From: Myxococcales bacterium
GTDB lineage: Bacteria; Myxococcota_A; Polyangia; Polyangiales; JADJMO01
Length of the DNA: 11,559 nucleotides
Direction of reading: 5' to 3'
Assembly (NCBI GenBank): GCA_021783935.1
Contig: JAJXTK010000138.1
Location: forward strand, 1 to 11,559
The notes beneath the pieces were generated by a model. It searched no databases. It was not told the origin of the DNA and saw only the letters and a list, made by a program, of their open reading frames with translations. The first letter of the stretch is position 1; every line of letters starts with the position of its first letter. A program made the position numbers and the translations under genes. This document shows, piece by piece, positions 6,141 to 11,559 of this stretch.

Positions 6141-7547
6141 ATGCGTAGAAACTCTCGCTCCCCGCTCTCTCTGCTCCTGGTCGCCGCCCTCGCGGCCCTC
6201 GTGGTCGTGGCGCTCCCCTCGGTGGCGCGCGCCGACGAAGGCGACATCTTCTCGCGCGCGCTGCACCAGGGCGGCGCCGCCGGCGTGCTGCTGGCGTTCG
6301 GCGCGGCGTACCTCGCCGGCCTCGCCGCGGCGGCCACGCCGTGCGTCTACCCGATGATCGGCATCACGGTGTCGGTCTTCGGCGCCAAACAGGCCAAGTC
6401 TCGCGCGGAGGCCATGCTCGTCTCGGGCATGTTCGTGCTCGGCATCGCGGCGCTGTACGTCCCGCTGGCGCTCATCGTCTCGCTCTCGCACTCCGTCTGG
6501 GGGCGCGCGCTCTCGAACCCGTTCGTCTCCGGCGGCCTCGCGCTGATCTTCGGGGCGATGGCGGTCTCGATGTTCGGCGCCTTCGAGCTGAGCCTGCCGT
6601 CGAGCCTCCAGAACCGGCTCGCGCAGGTCGGCGGAGTCGGGCCCAAGGGGGCCTTCCTGCTCGGCCTGGTGTCGGGCCTCATCGCCTCCCCCTGCACGAC
6701 CGCGCCGTTCGCGAGCATCCTCGGCTCGTTCGGTACCCAGGGCGTCGGGCTGGGCACCACGAGCGTGTTCCTGTTCTCGATCGGCCTCGGCACGCCGTTC
6801 TTCTTCGTCGGCGCCTTCGCGGCGCGGATGCCCAAGCCGGGCGTCTGGATGTCGTACGTGAAGAGCGTCTTCGGCGTCCTGCTGATGGTGATCGCCATCG
6901 GCTACCTCAAGCCGGCCATCCCGGCGCTCAGGAAGCTCGCGCATCCGGGCGCGACGTTCGGCGCGATCACGGGGGCGGCGGCGATCTTCGGCCTCCTCAT
7001 CGGCGCCATCCACCTCTCGTTCGGCGAGGGGACGGCGCTGCAGCGCGTGCGCAAGACGGTCGGCGTGATCGCCACGGTGGCGGGCGGCTTCCTCTTCTTG
7101 CAGTGGACGCAGCTGCCGAAGGCCGAGGCGGCGATCGTCGCGACGCAGGAGAGCGCGCCCGGCGCGACGAAGGCGGGCGCGGCGAAGGCGGGGGCGGTGA
7201 AGCCGGTCGTCTGGACGACCGACGAGGCGAAGGCGCGCCAGGTCGCCGCGACGGAGAAGCGCCCGATGCTGATCGACTTCACCGCCGACTGGTGCGCCGC
7301 CTGCAAGGAGCTCGAGAAGACGACGTTCGTCACCGAGAAGTTCTGGAAGGCCGCCGAGCGCTTCGTCACGCTGCGCATCGACGGGACCGACGAGGACAAC
7401 CCCGTCTTCGACAAGAACTCGAAGACCTACGGCGTCCAGGGGCTGCCGGCGCTCGTGATCCTCGATTCGAAGGGGCACGAGGCGAAGATCTTCAAGAAGA
7501 AGCCGGAGACCGACGAGCTGACCTCGGCGCTCGAGCAGGTCAACTGA
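6141..7547 (+). CDS. dsbD: DsbD-type thiol:disulfide interchange protein without the N-terminal alpha domain
   Basis: This inner-membrane protein of 468 residues should carry electrons from cytoplasmic thioredoxin across the membrane to keep extracytoplasmic thiols reduced. Residues 1-31 are a signal peptide (cleavage ARA/DE). About eight membrane segments follow (near 45-65, 91-116, 130-148, 170-190, 206-228, 240-258, 273-292 and 305-322). The redox cysteines are C68 in TPCVYPM and C185 in SPCTTAPF, matching the paired cysteines of the DsbD/CcdA core. A KAGA-repeat linker (341-355) leads to a thioredoxin-like domain with DWCAACKELE (C385, C388) and cis-proline P436. E. coli DsbD (565 residues) also has an N-terminal immunoglobulin-like alpha domain, which is absent here; the central and gamma domains remain. 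The ATG at 6141 gives the best signal peptide and has a weak GAAG 4 nt before it; an in-frame ATG at 6117 is the alternative. A strong hairpin follows. The symbol is by family and not by proven orthology. Confidence 0.9.
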   Translation: MRRNSRSPLSLLLVAALAALVVVALPSVARADEGDIFSRALHQGGAAGVLLAFGAAYLAGLAAAATPCVYPMIGITVSVFGAKQAKSRAEAMLVSGMFVLGIAALYVPLALIVSLSHSVWGRALSNPFVSGGLALIFGAMAVSMFGAFELSLPSSLQNRLAQVGGVGPKGAFLLGLVSGLIASPCTTAPFASILGSFGTQGVGLGTTSVFLFSIGLGTPFFFVGAFAARMPKPGVWMSYVKSVFGVLLMVIAIGYLKPAIPALRKLAHPGATFGAITGAAAIFGLLIGAIHLSFGEGTALQRVRKTVGVIATVAGGFLFLQWTQLPKAEAAIVATQESAPGATKAGAAKAGAVKPVVWTTDEAKARQVAATEKRPMLIDFTADWCAACKELEKTTFVTEKFWKAAERFVTLRIDGTDEDNPVFDKNSKTYGVQGLPALVILDSKGHEAKIFKKKPETDELTSALEQVN

Positions 7548-7581
7548 CGCGCTGACCGCCGCTCTGCGCGGCGAGGCGTGA

Positions 7582-7618
7582 CGAAGCCCCTCCCGCGGCG
7601 CCGCGGCGAGGGGCTTCG
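7582..7618 (+). terminator. Strong terminator-like hairpin after dsbD
   Basis: CGAAGCCCCTC (7582-7592) pairs perfectly with GAGGGGCTTCG (7608-7618). The stem continues through CCGCGG/CCGCGG with a single bulged C at 7607 and a 2-nt centre (CG), so the tip probably opens to a 4-6 nt loop. It lies 34 nt after the dsbD stop and 72 nt before the next start. No T tract follows, which is frequent in very GC-rich genomes. It is the strongest hairpin I found in the window and most likely separates the two + strand genes. Confidence 0.7.
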
Positions 7619-7690
7619 GCGTTCCGGGAGGGCTCGAGCCCGCGGCGCGCGCCCCCGCAACCGCCGCGCGCCTCGCGTCGACGCCCTCGC

Positions 7691-9178
7691 ATGTCGCGTC
7701 ACCCCCTGCTCCTCCTCGCGCTCTGCACCTCCCTGCTCTTCGCCTGCGAGCCGTCCCCCGGCCGCTCGCTCACGGCGCCCCCCGCCGAGGCCGGGCCGGA
7801 GAGCATCACGACCACCTGGGATCCGCCGTTGCACGACGGCCTCGTCGCTCCGGTGACGCGCGTCGCGATCGAGCTGCCCACCGCGCTCGCGCCCGACGCG
7901 CTGCGCCCGGGGCGGCTCTTCGTCGTGCGCGGCCGCCTCGATCCAGGGGATCTCGCCGAGCTCGCGCGCAGCAAGCCGCGCGACGACGTCGCCGAGCGCA
8001 TCGTGCCGTCGCTCGCGTGGGGCGCCCCGACCGGCGCACCGACGCGCGTCGTGGTGCAGCCGCTCGCGCCGCTGGCCGACGGCGCGATCGCGGTCGTGCT
8101 GCTCCGCGACAAGCGGCCCCCCATCGAGGTCGACGGCGAGGTGCGCGACGACGGCACGCCGATCGCCACGCGCCTCTTCCCCGCGGCGGGGGTCGCGGCG
8201 CCGCTCGACGCGCCGTGGGTGTACTGCCTCGGCGCGGAGGCGAAGGTGCCGTGGCTGCCACCGCGCGCGATGCCCCTCGCGCCCGGCGACGCCCCTGCGG
8301 AGGCCTCGATGCGCTTCGAGCTGCCGTGCGTGGAGGTCGTCCCGCACGCCGGCGGCGGTACCTTCGCGCCGCCTCCGCGCGTGGAGGGCTTCGCCGCGCT
8401 CGACCCCTCGCCGGTGATCGTTCGCGACGACGAGGCGAGCGAGCTCGAGACGGCGCCGGCGCCGTGCGCGGACGAGGAGATCCCGCTCGGCCTCGCGTGC
8501 GCGCGCGTCGACGACGATCGCGTGGTGCTCGCCGCCGGCGACGCGCCCGCGTGGGTCGGCGGCACGATCGGCACGGCGCGCGTGCTCGCGCCGCTGCCGC
8601 CGCGTGCGCGAGCGGTGGTGCGTGGCCTGCGCCCCGACGCGCCGTTCACGCTCGATCTCGAGGTGCGCGGCGCGATCGGCGCGCACCACGCCGTCACGGC
8701 CCGGACGCGCCCTGCACGGCGGCATCTGGTCGTGAACGAGGCGCTCGCCCACCCGCCGTCGGGCTCGCCGTCGCAGCGCTTCGTCGAGCTGGTGAACGAC
8801 GGCGCCGCGCCGATCGAGCTCGCCGGCCTGTTCGTGCGCGACGGGGCGAGCGACATCGCGCTGCCCGAGGCGACGCTCCCGTCAGGCGCGTACTTGCTGC
8901 TCTTGCCCGACGCGTACGTCGACGGGCTCGCGGGCGACGACCTCCCCGACTCGCACGCGCTGCGCCTCTACGTCGACGAGCTGCACCTGAAGGACGAGAT
9001 CGCGGTCGTCGACGACGACGGCGTCACCGTGCGCTCGACGATGCCGGTCTCGGGCTCGACCCGCACCGCCTCGCGCGGCCGGCGCACGCCCGAGCGCCCC
9101 GACGACGCGGCCGACGCCTTCGGCTGGGACGCGATCGGGCGCGCGACGCCAGGGCGCGCGAATCGGCTCGCGCCCTGA
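7691..9178 (+). CDS. Lipoprotein with C-terminal lamin-tail domain
   Basis: This 495-residue envelope lipoprotein has a signal MSRHPLLLLALCTSLLFAC with C19 as the lipidated cysteine. Residues 20-340 are a Pro/Ala-rich region with beta-strand character and an Ig/fibronectin-like feel (paired hydrophobic strands such as VVVQPLAPLADGAIAVVLL); no known domain is certain there. Residues 346 to about 460 fit the lamin-tail domain fold (LTD): LVVNEAL at the start, RFVELVN with the typical Glu, IELAGLFVRDG, LPSGAYLLLL and DEIAVVDDDG. LTD modules are common in secreted proteins of Myxococcota and are thought to mediate binding to proteins, DNA or envelope polymers. The mature part has four more cysteines, C179, C213, C259 and C270, an even number compatible with two disulfides. 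No enzymatic motif is seen. The ATG has no Shine-Dalgarno sequence but begins an ideal lipoprotein signal. The gene converges with the hydrolase gene 9 bp away. Confidence 0.85.
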   Translation: MSRHPLLLLALCTSLLFACEPSPGRSLTAPPAEAGPESITTTWDPPLHDGLVAPVTRVAIELPTALAPDALRPGRLFVVRGRLDPGDLAELARSKPRDDVAERIVPSLAWGAPTGAPTRVVVQPLAPLADGAIAVVLLRDKRPPIEVDGEVRDDGTPIATRLFPAAGVAAPLDAPWVYCLGAEAKVPWLPPRAMPLAPGDAPAEASMRFELPCVEVVPHAGGGTFAPPPRVEGFAALDPSPVIVRDDEASELETAPAPCADEEIPLGLACARVDDDRVVLAAGDAPAWVGGTIGTARVLAPLPPRARAVVRGLRPDAPFTLDLEVRGAIGAHHAVTARTRPARRHLVVNEALAHPPSGSPSQRFVELVNDGAAPIELAGLFVRDGASDIALPEATLPSGAYLLLLPDAYVDGLAGDDLPDSHALRLYVDELHLKDEIAVVDDDGVTVRSTMPVSGSTRTASRGRRTPERPDDAADAFGWDAIGRATPGRANRLAP

Positions 9179-9187
9179 CGCGAGGGC

Positions 9188-10156
9188 CTACGCCCGGGCC
9201 GGGACGCGCGCGCGCGGCTCGGCGAGGAAGGGCGCGACGCGATCGCGCAGGAAGCGCACCACGCGCGTGCGCATCAGGTCGGGCTGCTCGATCACGGCCG
9301 CGTGGCTGCCGTTGCGCAGCAAGAGCAGCTCGCCGCCGGGGATCGCCTCGGCCATGTTGCGCGCGAGCTCAGGGGGCGTGAAGGTGTCGCGCTCGGCGCC
9401 GACGACGAGGCTCGGGACGCCGATGTGCGCGAGCAGGTCTTCGGCGGAGTGCTCGCCCGCCGAGCGCAGGACCTTCACGAAGAGCGCGAAGTCCACCGTC
9501 GTCATGTGCTTCAGGTACGGCACGAGGTCCTCGCGCCGCATGTTCGCCTTGTCGACCTCGCCGGTGAGGTACGAGAGCTTCACCGAGAGATCGGTCGGCA
9601 CACGCGACCACAGGGCGCGCGCGAGCTCGGGGTACTCGGTGACCCAGCGCAGGATCTTCGGCAGCAGCTGCGCGAGCACGTTGGTGCCATGGAAGGTCTC
9701 GGTGACCCTCCCCGGCGCGCCGCAGCAGAGCACCAGCCCCGCGATCCCCTCAGGGCGCAGCCGGTAGGCCTCGAGCGCGACCTGCACGCCGAAGGAGTGA
9801 CCGACGAGCACCACGGGCGGATCGCCGAGGTGCTGGCGCACCCGGTCGAGATCCCGCGCGAAGTCCTCGACCTCGACCCGCTCGGGATCGACGGGGGCGC
9901 CGCTGCGCCCGTGCCCGCGGTAGTGCCAATGCGCGACCGGCCCGACGGCCGCGAGGTCGCCCCAGAGGTACTTCCAGATGAACCCGTCGCAGAGGACGCC
10001 GTCGCAGAAGAGCATCGTCGGCGCCTCGACGTCGCGCGGACCGGGTCGCCGACGCACGTACAGGCGCGTACCGTCGACGCCGGTCGCGAACGACTCGGTC
10101 TCGTCCGCCGGGGCGATGCGATGCGAAGGGGGCGGTTTCCACGAGCTCGGAGGCAC
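9188..10156 (-). CDS. Alpha/beta-hydrolase fold protein
   Basis: This 322-residue protein belongs to the alpha/beta-hydrolase superfamily (Abhydrolase_1/6 type), which hydrolyses esters, lactones, epoxides or similar bonds. The nucleophile elbow VGHSFG holds S121 (GHSFG, 119-123). The acid is most likely D257 in GAERDTFTP and the base H285 in GSHAAVIEQP, so the triad is complete. WHYRGHGRSG (77-86) is the typical segment before the cap. The cap region about 150-235 is helical and probably sets substrate choice. There is no signal peptide, so it should be cytoplasmic. The only workable start is the GTG at 10156, four codons after an in-frame TAG; there is no clear Shine-Dalgarno sequence. It is divergent from the REC-GGDEF gene with 120 bp between them, and convergent with the lamin-tail lipoprotein. 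An esterase or lactonase role is possible; the substrate cannot be read from the context. Confidence 0.9.
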   Translation of the reverse strand: MPPSSWKPPPSHRIAPADETESFATGVDGTRLYVRRRPGPRDVEAPTMLFCDGVLCDGFIWKYLWGDLAAVGPVAHWHYRGHGRSGAPVDPERVEVEDFARDLDRVRQHLGDPPVVLVGHSFGVQVALEAYRLRPEGIAGLVLCCGAPGRVTETFHGTNVLAQLLPKILRWVTEYPELARALWSRVPTDLSVKLSYLTGEVDKANMRREDLVPYLKHMTTVDFALFVKVLRSAGEHSAEDLLAHIGVPSLVVGAERDTFTPPELARNMAEAIPGGELLLLRNGSHAAVIEQPDLMRTRVVRFLRDRVAPFLAEPRARVPARA

Positions 10157-10257
10157 GGATTGGCTCTAGCACGACGGGCGCGCTCCCGAGAGCCGCGAAC
10201 GATGGGGACGATCAGGCGGAACGGACCCGGGAGATTCGCTTGCCGCGCCGGGCCAAG

Positions 10258-10268
10258 AAGTTCAACTT
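10258..10268. promoter_or_regulatory. Short palindrome before the REC-GGDEF start
   Basis: AAGTT-C-AACTT is a perfect 5-bp inverted repeat with a 1-nt centre, ending 8 nt before the GTG at 10277. It is conspicuously AT-rich for this spacer. A poor -35/-10 pair, TTGCCG (10240-10245) and CAACTT (10263-10268) with a 17-nt gap, overlaps it. It could be an operator or promoter element; short length keeps confidence low. Confidence 0.25.
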
Positions 10269-10276
10269 GAGAGGCC

Positions 10277-11458
10277 GTGGAGAGCGGCGGCCCACAGCGA
10301 GATCGGGGCGTACAGGGGCCGAGCGGGGCCCCTACGGCGGACGCCGTCGAGAGGCCCGAGCCGTCGCGCGTCCTGCTGGCCGAAGACGACGAGCTCACGG
10401 CGCAGTTCGCGGCGGAGCTGCTGCGACGGCACGGTCACGAGGTCATCGTCGTCGCCGACGGCGAGGCCGCGATCGAGCGCGCCGGGCTCGGCGACATCGA
10501 TCTCGTGCTCGTCGATGTGACGCTCCCGCGGGTCAACGGGCTCGAGACGTGCCGCATCATCAAGACGCTGCCGGGCACCGGCTTCTTGCCCGTGGTGCTC
10601 GTCACGATGCGCACCGACACCGCGAGCCGCGTCGAGGGGCTGCGCGTCGGCGCCGACGACTACGTCAGCAAGCCGTACGACGAGCGCGAGCTGATCGTCC
10701 GCGTCTCGACGGGGCTGCGCACCAAGCAGCTGCACGACCGGGTGGCGGCGGCGCGCGCGAAGCTCGAGGAGTTGTCGACGCACGACGAGCTCACGGGCCT
10801 CTACAACTTCCGCTTCCTCAACGGCCGGCTCGCCGAGGAGTTCCGCAAGAGCGAGCGCCACCACGATCCGCTCGCGTGCATGCTGATCGACATCGACGGG
10901 CTGCGCCAGTGGAACGAGCTGCACGGCCGCTACTACGGCGACGGCATCGTGCGCGACGTCTCGACGAGCATCCGCGCGGCGCTGCGCGACGTCGACGTCG
11001 TGTGCCGCTACGGCGGCGACGAGTTCGTGGTGCTCTTGCCGAGCACGCACTTCGCGGGCGCGCTGTCGGCGGCCGACCGCGTCTTTCGCGACGTACGCGC
11101 GCTGCGCTGGCCCTCGCCGCGCGACGGCGACGAGGAGGCCGCCCAGGTCACCATCTCGATCGGCGTCTCGCTGTTCCCGAGCCGCGACGTGCGCTCCAAG
11201 GAGCAGCTGCTGCGCGCCGCGGAGGCGTCGCTGTTGCGCAGCAAGCGCGACGGCGGCGACCGCATCTGCGTCTTCCAGCACCAGGGGTACATCTACTCGC
11301 CACCGTCGCAGAGCGTGGCGCCGCTGCCGGCGTCGAGCGGGCTCAAGGCGCCCTCGAATTCGGGCATCGTCGCCGCGCGGCGCGTCCCTTCGTCGCTGCC
11401 GGCGCCCCCCGAGGCGGCCGTCACCGGCGATCGCAGGGGCCCGGCGCGGGGGGCCTGA
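10277..11458 (+). CDS. Response regulator with GGDEF domain (REC-diguanylate cyclase)
   Basis: This 393-residue cytoplasmic signalling protein should make cyclic di-GMP from two GTP when its receiver is phosphorylated by a histidine kinase. The REC domain (about 31-150) has the acidic pocket E36/D37/D38, phospho-acceptor D80, T110 and K132. A short linker (151-165) that may be coiled coil leads to a GGDEF domain (about 166-335) with an intact GGDEF at 246-250. The product-inhibition site RxxD is present as R237/D240, five residues before GGDEF. The substrate loop reads DIDGLRQWNE where most cyclases have DIDxFKxIND: N213 and the later D222 are kept but F, K and D are replaced. Residues 341-393 form a Ser/Pro/Ala-rich tail of unknown role. 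The GTG start is the first possible codon after an in-frame TGA at 10268, with GAGAGG (10269-10274) just before it. No partner kinase is adjacent. The residues needed for catalysis are present. Confidence 0.93.
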   Translation: MESGGPQRDRGVQGPSGAPTADAVERPEPSRVLLAEDDELTAQFAAELLRRHGHEVIVVADGEAAIERAGLGDIDLVLVDVTLPRVNGLETCRIIKTLPGTGFLPVVLVTMRTDTASRVEGLRVGADDYVSKPYDERELIVRVSTGLRTKQLHDRVAAARAKLEELSTHDELTGLYNFRFLNGRLAEEFRKSERHHDPLACMLIDIDGLRQWNELHGRYYGDGIVRDVSTSIRAALRDVDVVCRYGGDEFVVLLPSTHFAGALSAADRVFRDVRALRWPSPRDGDEEAAQVTISIGVSLFPSRDVRSKEQLLRAAEASLLRSKRDGGDRICVFQHQGYIYSPPSQSVAPLPASSGLKAPSNSGIVAARRVPSSLPAPPEAAVTGDRRGPARGA

Positions 11459-11481
11459 GTTGGGTCGAAGCTCGCGTGGGC

Positions 11482-11507
11482 GGGGGCGCGGCGCCGAGCG
11501 CGCCCTC
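11482..11507 (+). terminator. Terminator-like hairpin after the REC-GGDEF gene
   Basis: GGGGGCGCG (11482-11490) pairs with CGCGCCCTC (11499-11507) in a 9-bp stem with one G-T position and an 8-nt loop, 23 nt after the stop. There is no T tract. The remaining bases to the window edge hold no gene I can support; a GTG at 11516 opens a frame that runs off the edge but is too short to judge. Confidence 0.35.
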
Positions 11508-11559
11508 TGCGCGCCGTGAGCGTCGCGGCCCGGCGCGCGCCGATCGTCGCGGGGCTCGT

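Noticed and set aside
7161..7203. Repeated GCG/AAG codons as a tandem repeat
   Set aside because: This is the KAGA-type flexible linker between the membrane core and the thioredoxin-like domain of DsbD, a coding low-complexity stretch and not a separate repeat element.
11516..11559. Start of a further gene at GTG 11516
   Set aside because: Only 14 codons are visible, with no Shine-Dalgarno sequence and a composition that any frame here would give.
1..11559. A new defence or mobile system
   Set aside because: I found no nuclease-toxin pairs, reverse transcriptase, transposase, integrase, terminal repeats or CRISPR-like spacing. The PLD-like protein carries a lipoprotein signal, which argues against an intracellular defence nuclease.

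Overview
The window looks like ordinary chromosomal DNA from a large-genome, very GC-rich bacterium, most likely a myxobacterium-type Myxococcota (Polyangia, for example Polyangiaceae or Sandaracinaceae). This is an inference. It rests on strong G/C bias at third codon positions, secreted lipoproteins with Asp/Gly/Thr-rich linkers, a lamin-tail lipoprotein, a Cys-ended HEAT-repeat protein and a REC-GGDEF protein, all spread among unrelated metabolic genes. I see no insertion sequence, prophage, CRISPR array, intact tRNA or rRNA, and no polyketide or nonribosomal peptide locus.

Layout from left to right. The window opens inside a HEAT-repeat-like protein (to 992, +). A class A flavoprotein monooxygenase follows (1177-2433, +) with a clear Shine-Dalgarno sequence. 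Next is a secreted phospholipase D-superfamily lipoprotein with two HKD motifs (2552-3691, +), then a DAO-family FAD oxidoreductase (3800-4870, +). That gene ends 4 bp from the end of a convergent exported protein with SH3-like modules (4875-5930, -). A divergent spacer of 210 bp, holding a tRNA-D-arm-like sequence, separates it from a DsbD-type thiol:disulfide electron transporter (6141-7547, +), which is followed by a strong terminator-like hairpin. A lamin-tail-domain lipoprotein (7691-9178, +) converges with an alpha/beta hydrolase (9188-10156, -). The last gene, divergent from the hydrolase, is a response regulator-diguanylate cyclase (10277-11458, +). No gene-free stretch exceeds 300 bp.

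How the genes work together. There is no convincing multi-gene pathway: most genes look like single transcription units with 100-200 bp spacers. The loosest common theme is the cell envelope. The window holds two lipoproteins, an exported SH3-like protein with exactly two mature cysteines, a Cys-ended HEAT protein, and a membrane electron transporter that would keep extracytoplasmic thiols reduced. I did not find a clearly new system. The items most worth checking are the tRNA-like fragment, the perfect palindrome touching the start of the phospholipase D lipoprotein gene, the paired-cysteine exported protein divergent from dsbD, and the variant substrate loop in the GGDEF domain.
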